A stretch of 64,000 nt of DNA from Myxococcales bacterium (GTDB lineage Bacteria; Myxococcota_A; Bradymonadia; UBA7976; UBA1532): contig JACKDL010000006.1 of NCBI GenBank assembly GCA_020633555.1, positions 62,001 through 126,000 on the forward strand, given 5' to 3'. Each line of letters begins with the position of its first letter. Position 1 is the first letter of the stretch. A model generated the notes under the pieces. That model worked only from the letters and a program-made list of their open reading frames with translations, searched no databases and was not told where the DNA came from. Positions 1-8,286 of the stretch are shown piece after piece. The position numbers and the translations under genes were made by a program.

Positions 1-135
1 GCGGATCTCGACCCGGTCGCCGTCCCGCAGGGCGTCGCGCATGGCGTCGAAGATGGTGTTGACGACGATCTCGGCCTTGCGCTGGTTGAAGCCCTCGCGC
101 TGGGCGATCACGTCGATGAGTTCACCCTTGGTCAT
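1..135 (-). CDS. HU/IHF family DNA-binding protein, N-terminal part
   Basis: Only the first 45 codons are inside the window; the gene runs off the left edge. The translation opens MTKGELIDVIAQ and reaches GDRVEIR, the start of the HU/IHF fold: two N-terminal helices followed by the first strand before the DNA-binding arm. MTK-EL together with RVEIR is closer to IHF-beta-like proteins than to HU. Family members are about 90-100 residues and bend DNA as dimers in replication, recombination and transcription. Its ATG is preceded by a plausible promoter (191-220). The beta-arm that would separate HU from IHF is not visible, so the subtype is an inference. Confidence 0.85.
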   Translation of the reverse strand, partial: MTKGELIDVIAQREGFNQRKAEIVVNTIFDAMRDALRDGDRVEIR

Positions 136-190
136 CGCTCACCCCATGAGATGGTGACGGGTCGTGACCCCAATCCAGCGTCACGGGGCC

Positions 191-220
191 ATCATGCAAC
201 TGCCCGATTCTTTTTGACAA
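191..220 (-). promoter_or_regulatory. Candidate sigma-70-type promoter of the HU/IHF gene
   Basis: Read on the minus strand, TTGTCA (215-220) and CATGAT (191-196) are separated by 18 bp. Transcription would begin near 184, giving a leader of roughly 50 nt before the ATG at 135. Judged by eye only. Confidence 0.4.
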
Positions 221-256
221 GATCTCGCTCGAACCGGACCGCGCCGCGCGGTGGGC

Positions 257-1252
257 TCAGGGCCAGTCCAGCCCCTCGCCGGGCACCACGGCGCCCATGA
301 TGAAGGGCGCCTCGCCTTGGGCGGCCAGGGCGGCGAGGTGATGGGCGGCGGCGGCGGCAGGCACCACGGCCACGAGCCCCACGCCCAGGTTGAAGGCCCG
401 GCGCAGCTCGGCCTCGGCCACCGGGCCTTCCTGTGCGATGCGCTGGAAGATGGGGGGCCGCGTCCAGGCGGCGCCGTCGATGCGGGCGCCCACCCCGGGG
501 GGCAGCACCCGGGGCAGGTTGCCCGGCAGCCCGCCGCCCGTGATGTGGGCCAGGGCGTGCACGGGGCCGGCGGCGCGCAGGGTGGCCACGGCGCGGGCGT
601 AGATGCGCGTGGGCGTGAGCAGGACCTCGGCCAGGGCGGGCTCGTCGCGCCAGGGCAGGACCTTGCGGGCCAGCGAGTAGCCGTTGCTGTGCAGGCCGCT
701 CGAGGGCAGGCCGATGAGCACATCGCCCGGGGTGACCTGCGTGCCGTCGATGAGCTCGGCGCGCTCGACGACGCCCACCGCGAAGCCTGCCAGGTCGTAG
801 TGGCCGGGCGCATAGAAGCCGGGCATCTCGGCGGTCTCGCCGCCCAGCAGGGCGCAGCCCGCTTGTCGGCAGCCCTCGGCGATGCCACGCACTACCGCCT
901 CGCCCTGGGCGGGGCTGAGGGCGCCGGTGGCGAAGTAATCCAGGAAGAAGAGGGGCTCGGCGCCGCAGGTGAGCAGGTCGTTGACGCACATGGCCACCAG
1001 GTCGATGCCGATGGTGTCGTGCCGATCCAGCGCGAAGGCCACCTGCAGCTTGGTGCCCACGCCGTCGGTGCCCGACACGAGCACGGGGTCCTCCCAGCGG
1101 CCGGCGTCCTTCAGGGCGAACAGGCCGCCGAAGCCACCCAGCCCGCCCAGCACACCCGGCCGCGCGGTGGCCCGCGCCAGGGGCTTGATGCGGTCCACCA
1201 GGGCGTCGCCCGCCTCGATGTCCACGCCCGCGTCTTTGTAGGTCACGCTCAT
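257..1252 (-). CDS. purM: Phosphoribosylformylglycinamidine cyclo-ligase (AIR synthetase)
   Basis: This 331-residue protein catalyses the ATP-dependent cyclisation of FGAM to AIR, the fifth step of de novo purine synthesis, in the cytosol. It opens MSVTYKDAGVDIEAG, then the PurM-type DRIKPLARAT segment and a GGLGGFGGLF motif. The metal/ATP core SGTDGVGTKL and ALLGGETAEMPGFY are both intact. Length matches the family (about 340). A longer open frame upstream exists, but the MSVTYKD start is where PurM homology begins. It is transcribed away from the glycosyltransferase at 1350 and no other pur gene is adjacent. Confidence 0.96.
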   Translation of the reverse strand: MSVTYKDAGVDIEAGDALVDRIKPLARATARPGVLGGLGGFGGLFALKDAGRWEDPVLVSGTDGVGTKLQVAFALDRHDTIGIDLVAMCVNDLLTCGAEPLFFLDYFATGALSPAQGEAVVRGIAEGCRQAGCALLGGETAEMPGFYAPGHYDLAGFAVGVVERAELIDGTQVTPGDVLIGLPSSGLHSNGYSLARKVLPWRDEPALAEVLLTPTRIYARAVATLRAAGPVHALAHITGGGLPGNLPRVLPPGVGARIDGAAWTRPPIFQRIAQEGPVAEAELRRAFNLGVGLVAVVPAAAAAHHLAALAAQGEAPFIMGAVVPGEGLDWP

Positions 1253-1349
1253 GGCCGGCACGGTAGGGCAGGGGCGGAGCGCCGGCAACCGCTTGCGCGG
1301 CCGGCGCTTCCAAGGGAAAACCGCCGGCCCCCGCCCCTGGAGCGAAGCG

Positions 1350-2039
1350 ATGATCGTCGACGCCGTGATCCCTGCGCTGAATGAGGAGGCGGCCCTGCCG
1401 GGTGTGCTGGCCACGGTGGTGCCCCGGCCCGAGCTGCGCCGGGTGGTGGTGGCCGACAACGGCAGCACCGATGGGACCTGGCGGGCGATCCAGGCGGGCG
1501 GGGCCGTGCCCGTCTGGGCTGGGCTGCGGGGCTACGGGAGCGCCTGCCTGGCGGCCCTGGCGGCCTTGGCGAAGGACCCGCCGGACGTGGTGGTGTTCCT
1601 GGACGCAGACGGCGCGGACGATCCGGCGGATCTGCCCGCGCTGCTCGAGCCCATCGCCCTCGGGCGCGCGGATCTGGTCATCGGGTCCCGGGTGCGTGGC
1701 CCCCATGAGCCCGGGGCGCTCACGCCAGTGCAGGTGTTCGGCAACGCGCTCTCGTGCGTGCTGATTCACGGGCTGTTCGGCGTGCGCTTCACGGATCTGG
1801 GGCCGTTCCGTGCGGTCCGCTGGGAGGCCCTGCAGGCGCTGGAGATGGCGGACCGCAACTTCGGCTGGACGGTGGAGATGCAGGCCAAGGCCGCGCGGCG
1901 GGGGCTGCGCTGCGCCGAGGTGCCGGTGACCTACCGCCGACGGGCGGCCGGCCAGAGCAAGGTTTCGGGCACCGTGCGGGGTTCGGCCAAGGCCGGCGCC
2001 AAGATCCTGTGGACCATCGGCCGGGAGTGGGTGCGTTGA
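1350..2039 (+). CDS. Family 2 glycosyltransferase (dolichyl-phosphate-mannose-synthase-like)
   Basis: The 229-residue protein has a GT-A fold: it begins MIVDAVIPALNEE, has the nucleotide-binding ADNGSTDGT motif, and a metal-binding DxD-type motif FLDADGADDP near residue 92. DLVIGSR and FTDLGPFRA are typical of the DPM1-like GT2 branch. No membrane segment is evident, so it should act at the cytoplasmic face of the membrane. The acceptor cannot be deduced. The ATG at 1350 is chosen because homology begins there. Its stop overlaps the TTG start of the next gene, so the two transferases are probably translationally coupled. Confidence 0.88.
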   Translation: MIVDAVIPALNEEAALPGVLATVVPRPELRRVVVADNGSTDGTWRAIQAGGAVPVWAGLRGYGSACLAALAALAKDPPDVVVFLDADGADDPADLPALLEPIALGRADLVIGSRVRGPHEPGALTPVQVFGNALSCVLIHGLFGVRFTDLGPFRAVRWEALQALEMADRNFGWTVEMQAKAARRGLRCAEVPVTYRRRAAGQSKVSGTVRGSAKAGAKILWTIGREWVR

Positions 2040-2704
2040 ACCAGGTGCAGATCTTCGCGAAGGCGCCCGTGCCGGGCGAGGTGAAGCGGCGCCTGCAGCC
2101 TCCGCTGAGCGCGGTGGAGGCGGCCGCGTTGCACGAGGCCTTCGTGCGGGACGTGGTGGCCCGCGAGCTGCGGCCGGGGCGCGCGGTGACCGTGTGGCGG
2201 GCGGGCGATCCCCACCACGGGCTCTGGCGTGATCTGCGGGCCCTGGGCGTGCCGGTGGTGGCCCAGGACGGCGTCGATCTGGGCCGGCGCATGGCCCACG
2301 CGCTGCACACGGGCCTGCACGCCGGCGAGAAGGTGGTGCTGATCGGCACCGACACGCCCAGCCTGCCCGCCGAGGTGACCGAGCGCGCCTTCGCCGCGCT
2401 GGACGAGGTGCCCGTGGTGCTGGGGCCCGCCTGCGACGGCGGCTACTATCTGATCGGGGTGCGCGGCGCGGTGCCGGACGCCTTCACCGGGGTGGCCTGG
2501 GGCTCGGCGCGGGTGCTGGCCCAGACGCTGTCCCGGCTGGACGCGCAGGCCGTGCCGTGGGCCCTGGTGGACTTCTGGTACGACGTGGACCGGCCTGCCG
2601 ATCTGGCGCTGCTGGCCCACCACGTGGGGCAGCTGGCCGATCCGCCCCCGGCCACGACGGCGGCCCTGACCGCCCTGGGAGACGCGCACCATGGCTGGGC
2701 ATGA
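2036..2704 (+). CDS. DUF2064 / TIGR04282-type glycosyltransferase
   Basis: This protein of about 222 residues begins NQVQIFAKAPVPGEVKRRL, the nucleotidyl/sugar-transferase-like opening of the DUF2064 (TIGR04282, rSAM/selenodomain-associated transferase 1) family. IGTDTPSLP and GPACDGGYYLIG are the other hallmark motifs. Family members resemble MobA/CofC-type sugar-nucleotide enzymes and often sit beside a GT2 protein, as here. The proposed TTG start overlaps the upstream stop by 4 nt; a GTG three codons later (2045) is the alternative. Its end overlaps folC by 14 nt. The substrate is unknown; an arsenosugar role has been proposed for relatives, but nothing here tests that. Confidence 0.82.
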   Translation: MNQVQIFAKAPVPGEVKRRLQPPLSAVEAAALHEAFVRDVVARELRPGRAVTVWRAGDPHHGLWRDLRALGVPVVAQDGVDLGRRMAHALHTGLHAGEKVVLIGTDTPSLPAEVTERAFAALDEVPVVLGPACDGGYYLIGVRGAVPDAFTGVAWGSARVLAQTLSRLDAQAVPWALVDFWYDVDRPADLALLAHHVGQLADPPPATTAALTALGDAHHGWA

Positions 2705-3902
2705 GGACCCGGACTACAAGGCCGCGCTGGAGCAGCTCTACGGGCTCACCCGGTTTGGGGAGAAGCTGGATCTGACGGGGCCGCGCCGGCTGGAGCAGGC
2801 CCTGGGACACCCGCTGGCCAGCTACCGCTCGGTGCTCATTGGCGGCACCAACGGGAAGGGCAGCACCGCGGCCTTCCTGGAGGCGATCCTGCGCCACGCC
2901 GGGCTGCGGGTGGGCCTGTTCACCTCGCCGCACCTGGTGAGCTTCTGCGAGCGCATCCGGGTGGATGGGGCCGATGTGGCCCAGAGCGTGGTGGCGCAGG
3001 TGGTGCCGGCGGTCATGGACGCCGCCGAGACCTGGGGCATCCAGCCCAGCTTCTTCGAGGCGGCCTGGGCGACGGCGGCGCTGACCTTCAAGGTGGCCGA
3101 GGTGGACGTGGCCATCTGGGAGGTGGGCCTGGGCGGGCGGCTGGACGCCACCAACGTCTGCGAGCCGGTGGCGTCGGCCATCGCCAGCATCGGCCTGGAT
3201 CACACCCACGTCCTGGGCGACACGCTCGAGGCCATCGCCCGCGAGAAGGCGGCCATCTTCCGGCCGGGGCGGCCCAACCTGACGGCGGCCTGGGGGGACG
3301 GCCTGGCGGCGCTGGCGAAGGCCACCCCGCTGGAGTTTGGGGTCGTGGCGCCCCAGCCGGGCATGCCGCCGCTGCCGCTCCCGGGGCTGCATCAGCAGCG
3401 CAACGCGGCGCTGGCCATGGCGCTGGCGGGGGCCATCGGGGTGATGCCCGACGAGCGGGCGCTGCAGAAGGTCCGGTGGCCGGGGCGGGCCGAGCGTTTC
3501 CCCGGCAACGTCTTCCTGGACTGCGCCCACAACGGGCCCGCGGCCGAGGCGCTGGCCGAGTGGCTGCAGCAGGGGAACGTGCGGCCGCTGCACCTGATCA
3601 TGGGGGCCATGGCCGACAAGGACGTAGCGAGCGTGGTGGCGCCGCTGGCACCCCTGGCGGACAGCGTGACCGTGGTGACCCCGGCCTACCCCCGGCGGAT
3701 GACCGCCGAGACGCTGGCGTCGGCCTTCGAGGGGTACTCGGTGGAGGTCACCGTCGGCGACACGGTGGCGCAGGCGCTGCGGGACCGGCCGCGGGACAAG
3801 TTCTGCGTGGTGACGGGCTCGTGCTTCCTGGTGGGCGAGGCCCGCGCGGCGCTGACGGGGAAGCGGTTCCCGGAGCTGGGCCTGGTGACGACGGCGCGGT
3901 AG
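2691..3902 (+). CDS. folC: Bifunctional folylpolyglutamate synthase / dihydrofolate synthase
   Basis: The 403-residue Mur-ligase-fold enzyme adds L-Glu to dihydropteroate and then extends folate polyglutamate tails, using ATP. The P-loop GGTNGKGSTAAF is near residue 47, followed by LFTSPHLVSFCERIRV, which lines the folate site, and WEVGLGGRLDATN and GLDHTHVLGDT, which bind Mg and substrate. In the C-terminal domain DCAHNGPAAEAL corresponds to the DGAHN motif. Length is typical (about 420). The ATG lies inside the preceding gene, so coupled translation is likely. A perfect hairpin directly follows the TAG stop. Confidence 0.95.
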   Translation: MAGHEDPDYKAALEQLYGLTRFGEKLDLTGPRRLEQALGHPLASYRSVLIGGTNGKGSTAAFLEAILRHAGLRVGLFTSPHLVSFCERIRVDGADVAQSVVAQVVPAVMDAAETWGIQPSFFEAAWATAALTFKVAEVDVAIWEVGLGGRLDATNVCEPVASAIASIGLDHTHVLGDTLEAIAREKAAIFRPGRPNLTAAWGDGLAALAKATPLEFGVVAPQPGMPPLPLPGLHQQRNAALAMALAGAIGVMPDERALQKVRWPGRAERFPGNVFLDCAHNGPAAEALAEWLQQGNVRPLHLIMGAMADKDVASVVAPLAPLADSVTVVTPAYPRRMTAETLASAFEGYSVEVTVGDTVAQALRDRPRDKFCVVTGSCFLVGEARAALTGKRFPELGLVTTAR

Positions 3903-3919
3903 GCCTCGCGTTGAGGCCA
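3903..3919 (+). terminator. Hairpin after folC
   Basis: GGCCTC (3903-3908) and GAGGCC (3914-3919) form a perfect 6-bp stem around a 5-nt loop, starting one base after the folC stop and lying between convergent genes. There is no T-tract, so it may be a weak or bidirectional terminator or an RNA-stabilising stem. Confidence 0.45.
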
Positions 3920-3956
3920 GCGGGTCACACCGGCGGGGCGCGCCGGAGGGCCGCCG

Positions 3957-4793
3957 CTATGGCCACCAGACCTCAGGCAGGCGGCTCTGGCGGACCAGGC
4001 TGGCCACGTCCATGGCGATGGCGATGAGCCAATGCACCATCACGCCGCCCCAGACGCTGCGCCAGCGCATGGCCAGGACGCCCAGCACGAGGCCGGCGGC
4101 CAGGCTGCCCAGGCTCTCGGCGGCGGTCTTCTGGAAGTGCACCATGCAGTAGGGCAGGAGCATGATGAACACGGCGCCCAGCCCGGCCCAGCGGCGCTGG
4201 GTCTCGAGCAGGAAGCCGCGGAAGAAGAACTCCAGCGCGGCGAACTGCACGCCATAGGCCAGCTCCCACAGCAGCAGATCGCCCCACGAGCGGCTGGCGT
4301 GCACGTAGAAGGGGTAGATGGCCTGGAAGTCGGACCAGCCGCTCACGATCCACACCGTGATCAGCACGGGCGACGCGAGGGCCAGGTAGACCCAGGCGTG
4401 GCGGACGAAGCCGCCCGGGGCCAGGTAGCCGTAGGCCCGCACCGACCGGCCCGTCAGCTTCAGATAGAGCGCCGGGATGAGCACGTAGCCCACGACGCAG
4501 AAGCCCACCCAGTGGGTCAGGCCCAGCAGGTGGTACCAGGGGTTGTCGTCGGCGGCCATCAAGGGGTTCAGGCCGCGGCTGGTGAGCAGCGCGCGGTCCG
4601 CGTCGCTCACCAGGGCGTCGCCGAACCACTGCAGGAACACGGTCTCGGCGCCCACGAACTGCATGACCACCAGGCCCACGGCGGCGACGAGCAGGGCGCC
4701 GGCCTCGAAGGGCCCGAAGGGGTGCCCGGGCTCGGGCTTGATGGCCAGGGCGGCCTGGATGGCCTGGTCTCGCAGGCGGGCGACGGCGCTCAC
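3957..4793 (-). CDS. CPBP family intramembrane metalloprotease-like membrane protein
   Basis: About 278 residues with roughly six to eight hydrophobic segments, ending in the CPBP/ABI core. Motif 1 reads ALEFFFRGFLLE, motif 2 includes MVHFQK and motif 3 VMVHWLIAIAMD. CPBP proteases (Rce1-like) cut within the membrane using a metal bound by Glu and His. Here motif 1 is L-E-F-F-F-R rather than E-E-x-x-x-R, so one of the paired Glu residues is absent; the second Glu, the Arg and both His remain. GTG at 4793 is preferred because GGAG lies 6 nt upstream; in-frame TTG 4850 and GTG 4805 are alternatives. Substrates are unknown. It lies just downstream of the LptD-like gene on the same strand. Confidence 0.8.
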   Translation of the reverse strand: MSAVARLRDQAIQAALAIKPEPGHPFGPFEAGALLVAAVGLVVMQFVGAETVFLQWFGDALVSDADRALLTSRGLNPLMAADDNPWYHLLGLTHWVGFCVVGYVLIPALYLKLTGRSVRAYGYLAPGGFVRHAWVYLALASPVLITVWIVSGWSDFQAIYPFYVHASRSWGDLLLWELAYGVQFAALEFFFRGFLLETQRRWAGLGAVFIMLLPYCMVHFQKTAAESLGSLAAGLVLGVLAMRWRSVWGGVMVHWLIAIAMDVASLVRQSRLPEVWWP

Positions 4794-4850
4794 AGGGGGC
4801 TCCACGGGGGATGGGAGGGCGGGGATAGCACGCCACCGGGCGCGCGACAA

Positions 4851-6758
4851 TCACAGGCCGGTGAGCGCCAGGGCCACGGCGGCGTCGGGCCAGGGGCGGT
4901 TCGCCTCGTGGCTTGCATCCAGGCGCACAGACCAGCACTGACAGCGGCCCTCGAAGGCCACGCTGCCCCAGGCGCCGCGGTAGGCCAGGGCGGACTCGGC
5001 GTCGACCACGACCTGCCCGTCCAGGCGCACCGGGCCAAGCCGAGAGGCCAGCCCGCCGTGGAGCGTGCGGTGGGGGCTGGCGTCGCTGGCCAGCAACGCG
5101 GGGCGCTGGTCCAAGGGGCTCCGGCGCCAGGGATGCTGGCGATCCGGGTGCAGGGCGGCTCCCCCGGCCCGCAGGGTCAGCGCGTCAGCGGGCCGTACCT
5201 GCAGGCTGCCCCACCAGGCGTCGGGGCCGCCCCAGCCGCCCAGCAGGCTCACGGCCGACAGGTCGAGATCCAGGTCGACCAGCGCGGGGCCCAGGCCCGC
5301 CACCTCGTCGCCCACGACGCCGGCTTCATATGGCACGGCGCCCCCGACCCGGAACCGCCAGTCCGCGCCCACCAGATCGCTCTCGAGCCGCGCTTGGGTG
5401 CCCCGGCCGCTGAACGGGCGGTCGTCGGGTCGCAGCGGCGCGCGGATCCCTCGGCTCGAGGCCTCGGCGAGTCGGCCGTCGAGCTGCAGGCGCCAGGCGT
5501 GGTGGCCCGTCCCCAACGCGCGTTGCACCGCCAGCTCGGCCCGCAGGGCGGCCCACGCGACGAGGGCCTGGTCCGCGCCCGCGGCCTCCCCCAAGTGCGT
5601 CACGCTGGCCGCGCCCAGGCGGGGTTCGAGCTGCAGCGGGCCCAGGGCGAAGGGGTGTTCGGCGCGCAGCGCGATGTCGGCCACCGGGCCCGCCGAGGTG
5701 TCGTCCAGGCGCTCCAGGGTCAGCAGGTCCAGGCCCACCGTGCCGCCCGCCGCCGGGGCCCGCCAGGCGGCCCAGCCTTGGGCCCACAGCGTATGGGGGC
5801 GGCCCTCCGCCCGCAGGTCCTGCAGCGTCAGGAGCTGCCCACCCAGCTCACCGTCGGCCCCGGCGACCACCGCCATGGTGCTCTGGGCCAGGTGGTCACG
5901 CTGACGCTCGGGCAGGCCCCGAAACTGTGCCTGGCGCGCCGGCTCGCTGCTGCTGGCGGCGCCCGCGAGGCTCAGGCGGGCCGGACCCCAGCCCGCGCTA
6001 CCAGTGCCAGAGATTGTGCCGCCCTCGGTCCAGATGCCGCGGGCCTCGAGCTGGCCCTGGTCGTCCACCGTCTGGGCCCACCTCAGCAGCCCACGGGCCT
6101 CGGCGCCCCGGGCCTGCCGCCAGCCTGGGCTGAGCGTGAGATCGAAGCGGTCGCTCGGCGCCCAGTACAGGGGCAGGCGGCCGTGGAGCCCATCCTGGCC
6201 GTCGAAGCCCAGGCGCGGGGGCAACACGCCCGAGCGGCGGTCGCCGGTGGGGACGTAGCCGAAGGGGGCGGTGGCCACGGGCAGGCCCCCCAGCCAGAGC
6301 ACGGGCCAGGTGGCCCAGACCCCGCCGCCCGGCGTCCAGTCCGCGTGGGTCGCGGTGACGTACCACGGCGGATCCGGGCAGCCGCAGCCGCTGACGGTCA
6401 GGGCCTCGGCCTCCAGCGTGCCTTCGGCCCAGTGGAGGCGGCGGGCCTCCAGGCGGAGCCGGGCGCTGCGCAGCCGGGGCTGGTCGAGGCTGAGGCGCGC
6501 CCCGCAGGCCCGGGCCCTGCTCGCCTCGATCCGGGTGTCGGGTCCTGTGGCCTCGATCGGGCCAGTGAGGTGCCAGCGGGGTTGGCAGGCGTCGTCCTGC
6601 ATGCCGACGGCCTCAGCGGCCTGGAGCCGCCAGCCCTGGCCCTCCAGGCACGGGCGCTCGACGCGAACCTGGCCCTCGTGGACGTGCACCGCCTGCGCCT
6701 GCCACGCCCAGGGTGGGGCGGCCAACGCGATCAGCAGGGGGAGGGGGGTGACCGGCAC
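4851..6758 (-). CDS. LptD-like outer membrane LPS-assembly protein
   Basis: A 635-residue exported protein with a short signal peptide (MPVTPLPLLIALAAPPWAWQ). The N-terminal 160 residues look like an OstA/LptA-type beta-jellyroll, with a CGCPDPPWYVTATHADWTP segment. Next comes the LptD signature region: PFGYVPTGDRRSGVLPPRLG, then LPLYWAPSDRFDLTLSP, leading into a long amphipathic beta-barrel. LptD is the outer-membrane translocon that inserts lipopolysaccharide. It is shorter than enterobacterial LptD (784) and weakly conserved, so a paralogue handling another glycolipid is possible. No LptE or LptABC gene adjoins it. The start is a GTG with no strong Shine-Dalgarno. Confidence 0.8.
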   Translation of the reverse strand: MPVTPLPLLIALAAPPWAWQAQAVHVHEGQVRVERPCLEGQGWRLQAAEAVGMQDDACQPRWHLTGPIEATGPDTRIEASRARACGARLSLDQPRLRSARLRLEARRLHWAEGTLEAEALTVSGCGCPDPPWYVTATHADWTPGGGVWATWPVLWLGGLPVATAPFGYVPTGDRRSGVLPPRLGFDGQDGLHGRLPLYWAPSDRFDLTLSPGWRQARGAEARGLLRWAQTVDDQGQLEARGIWTEGGTISGTGSAGWGPARLSLAGAASSSEPARQAQFRGLPERQRDHLAQSTMAVVAGADGELGGQLLTLQDLRAEGRPHTLWAQGWAAWRAPAAGGTVGLDLLTLERLDDTSAGPVADIALRAEHPFALGPLQLEPRLGAASVTHLGEAAGADQALVAWAALRAELAVQRALGTGHHAWRLQLDGRLAEASSRGIRAPLRPDDRPFSGRGTQARLESDLVGADWRFRVGGAVPYEAGVVGDEVAGLGPALVDLDLDLSAVSLLGGWGGPDAWWGSLQVRPADALTLRAGGAALHPDRQHPWRRSPLDQRPALLASDASPHRTLHGGLASRLGPVRLDGQVVVDAESALAYRGAWGSVAFEGRCQCWSVRLDASHEANRPWPDAAVALALTGL

Positions 6759-6779
6759 CCGGGGAATCTACACCGCCGC

Positions 6780-8201
6780 TCAGGGCGTGCCCATCATCGG
6801 GTCGGCGATGCAGAAGCCGATGGCCCAGGTGGCCTCGGCGTAGCAGATCTGGCCCTCGGCGCAGGCCGCTGCGGGATCCGCAGCGCCGGGGTCGCACATG
6901 GGGATGCAGACGCCCTCACCGCCGCAGATCTGGTTGCCCAGGCACTCGTCGGCCACGGCACAGGGGCTGCCCGGGGCGCCCTCGCCCGCCGGCCCGCAGA
7001 CGCCGGCGTCCGTGGTGGCGGCGTAGGGGCGGCACGCGCGGCCCTCGCCGCAGTCTTCGGCGGGATCGGCCAGCACCGAGCAGTCCGAGGGCATGCAGGC
7101 GCCGATGTACACGGTCTCGTCGAACTGTGGCGTCATGGGGTCATCGGGCGCGCTGAAGTCGATGCACGTGGTGCCCTCGCCGCACTCGACGTTGTTGGGG
7201 TCGCACAGGGCCACGCAGGTGCCCCGGCCGTCCCGCGAACCGGCCGGCTCGTTGGGGTCGTCGGGGTCGCCGATGCACACGCCCACCTGGCAGCGCAGGG
7301 CCACGTCCTCCGCGCTGCGGGTGGCGGCCTGGGCGTCGCAGGGGGCGCCCAGCGGCGCCTCGCCGCCCTCCAGGCAGATGCCGGGCAGGCCCTGCGGCGT
7401 GCGGTTGCCCTCGGCCTGGGGGTAGCACACGCCGTCGTCGCGGCCGGCAACGCGGCAGGCCTCGAACACGGCGCCGTTCTGGGTGCCGCCGCCGCACAGT
7501 CCGAAGTAGCAGATGTCCCCGTAGGCCGCGATGCACTCCTGGTTCAGCGGGCACAGGCCGGCGTCGGCCGCGCAGTCGATGTGGCAGTTGCCCGGATCCA
7601 GCGGGTTGGCGCTGAAGCTCCGGCAGGTCTGCCCCACCTCGGTGTCGCAGTCGCCGTCGTCGCGGCACTGCGCGAACTGCACGGGGCGGCACAGGCCGTC
7701 GCGGCAGGTGCGCTGCGGATCGCCGCAGTCGGCGGGGACCTGGCAGGGGGTGGGCGCGTCCATGGGGGCTGCGCACGCCTCGGCGAAGGCGGGGGACTGG
7801 TCGCGACCGAAGTCCACCACGGTCTGGCAGCCGCCGGCACCGTTCACCACGGTGGCGAAGGCCGGGTTGCCCGCGCAGGCGTCCAGGCAGCCGGGCCTCA
7901 GCGCGCCGGCGGTGGCGGCGTCCAGTCCCTCGCAGACCTCGGCCGCGCAGGCCACGAAGGTGTCGCAGGCCAGGGCGCAGGGGTCGACGGCGGCGTCCAC
8001 CGTCGCGTCCAGGGGCGGCCCGACGTCGGGGGCCAGGTCGGGCTGGCCCTGCATGTCCTGCCCCCCCGCAGCCCCGTCGGCAGAGACGCTCGTGTCGGCG
8101 GCTTCCGGGGTGGGTGAGGCGCTCTCCTCGGCCACGCAGGCGGTCAGGGCGAGCGCGAGCGGCGCTGACAGGGCGGCGGCGGTGATCCGGAAGCGGTGCA
8201 T
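6780..8201 (-). CDS. Cys-rich predicted surface lipoprotein
   Basis: The 473-residue product starts with a lipoprotein signal ending LALALTAC, so the mature protein should be lipid-anchored at Cys. An Ala/Asp-rich tether of about 50 residues follows, then many Cys-bearing repeats of the type DCGDPQRTCRDGLCRP and CGGEGVCIPMCDPG. These small disulphide-rich modules recur in myxobacterial surface lipoproteins. No catalytic motif is visible. An AGGGGG Shine-Dalgarno precedes the ATG at 8201, which decides the start over an upstream in-frame codon. Function unknown; adhesion or a structural coat is conceivable. Confidence 0.85.
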   Translation of the reverse strand: MHRFRITAAALSAPLALALTACVAEESASPTPEAADTSVSADGAAGGQDMQGQPDLAPDVGPPLDATVDAAVDPCALACDTFVACAAEVCEGLDAATAGALRPGCLDACAGNPAFATVVNGAGGCQTVVDFGRDQSPAFAEACAAPMDAPTPCQVPADCGDPQRTCRDGLCRPVQFAQCRDDGDCDTEVGQTCRSFSANPLDPGNCHIDCAADAGLCPLNQECIAAYGDICYFGLCGGGTQNGAVFEACRVAGRDDGVCYPQAEGNRTPQGLPGICLEGGEAPLGAPCDAQAATRSAEDVALRCQVGVCIGDPDDPNEPAGSRDGRGTCVALCDPNNVECGEGTTCIDFSAPDDPMTPQFDETVYIGACMPSDCSVLADPAEDCGEGRACRPYAATTDAGVCGPAGEGAPGSPCAVADECLGNQICGGEGVCIPMCDPGAADPAAACAEGQICYAEATWAIGFCIADPMMGTP

Positions 8202-8233
8202 GTTCCCCCTCGTGGGCCGGGCGGTGGGTTCCC

Positions 8234-8239
8234 TATGAT
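8234..8239 (+). promoter_or_regulatory. Possible -10 box (TATGAT) before the flavin reductase gene
   Basis: TATGAT is rare in such GC-rich DNA and lies 48 nt before the ATG at 8287. No good -35 hexamer is seen 16-18 bp upstream. Confidence 0.3.
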
Positions 8240-8286
8240 ACGGCACCCCTCAGCCGGAGTGTGGCCCCGGGCCACGGGAGCGCCGC

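Noticed and set aside
214..219. TTGACA on the plus strand near the left edge
   Set aside because: No plus-strand gene starts within a kilobase; the same bases serve better as TTGTCA on the minus strand for the HU/IHF gene.
4032..8117. A very long plus-strand open frame (about 1360 codons) opposite the CPBP, LptD-like and lipoprotein genes
   Set aside because: It is an antisense shadow produced by high GC; its translation is low-complexity Gly/Ala/His/Gln with no domain, while the minus strand carries clear families with signal peptides and Shine-Dalgarno sites.
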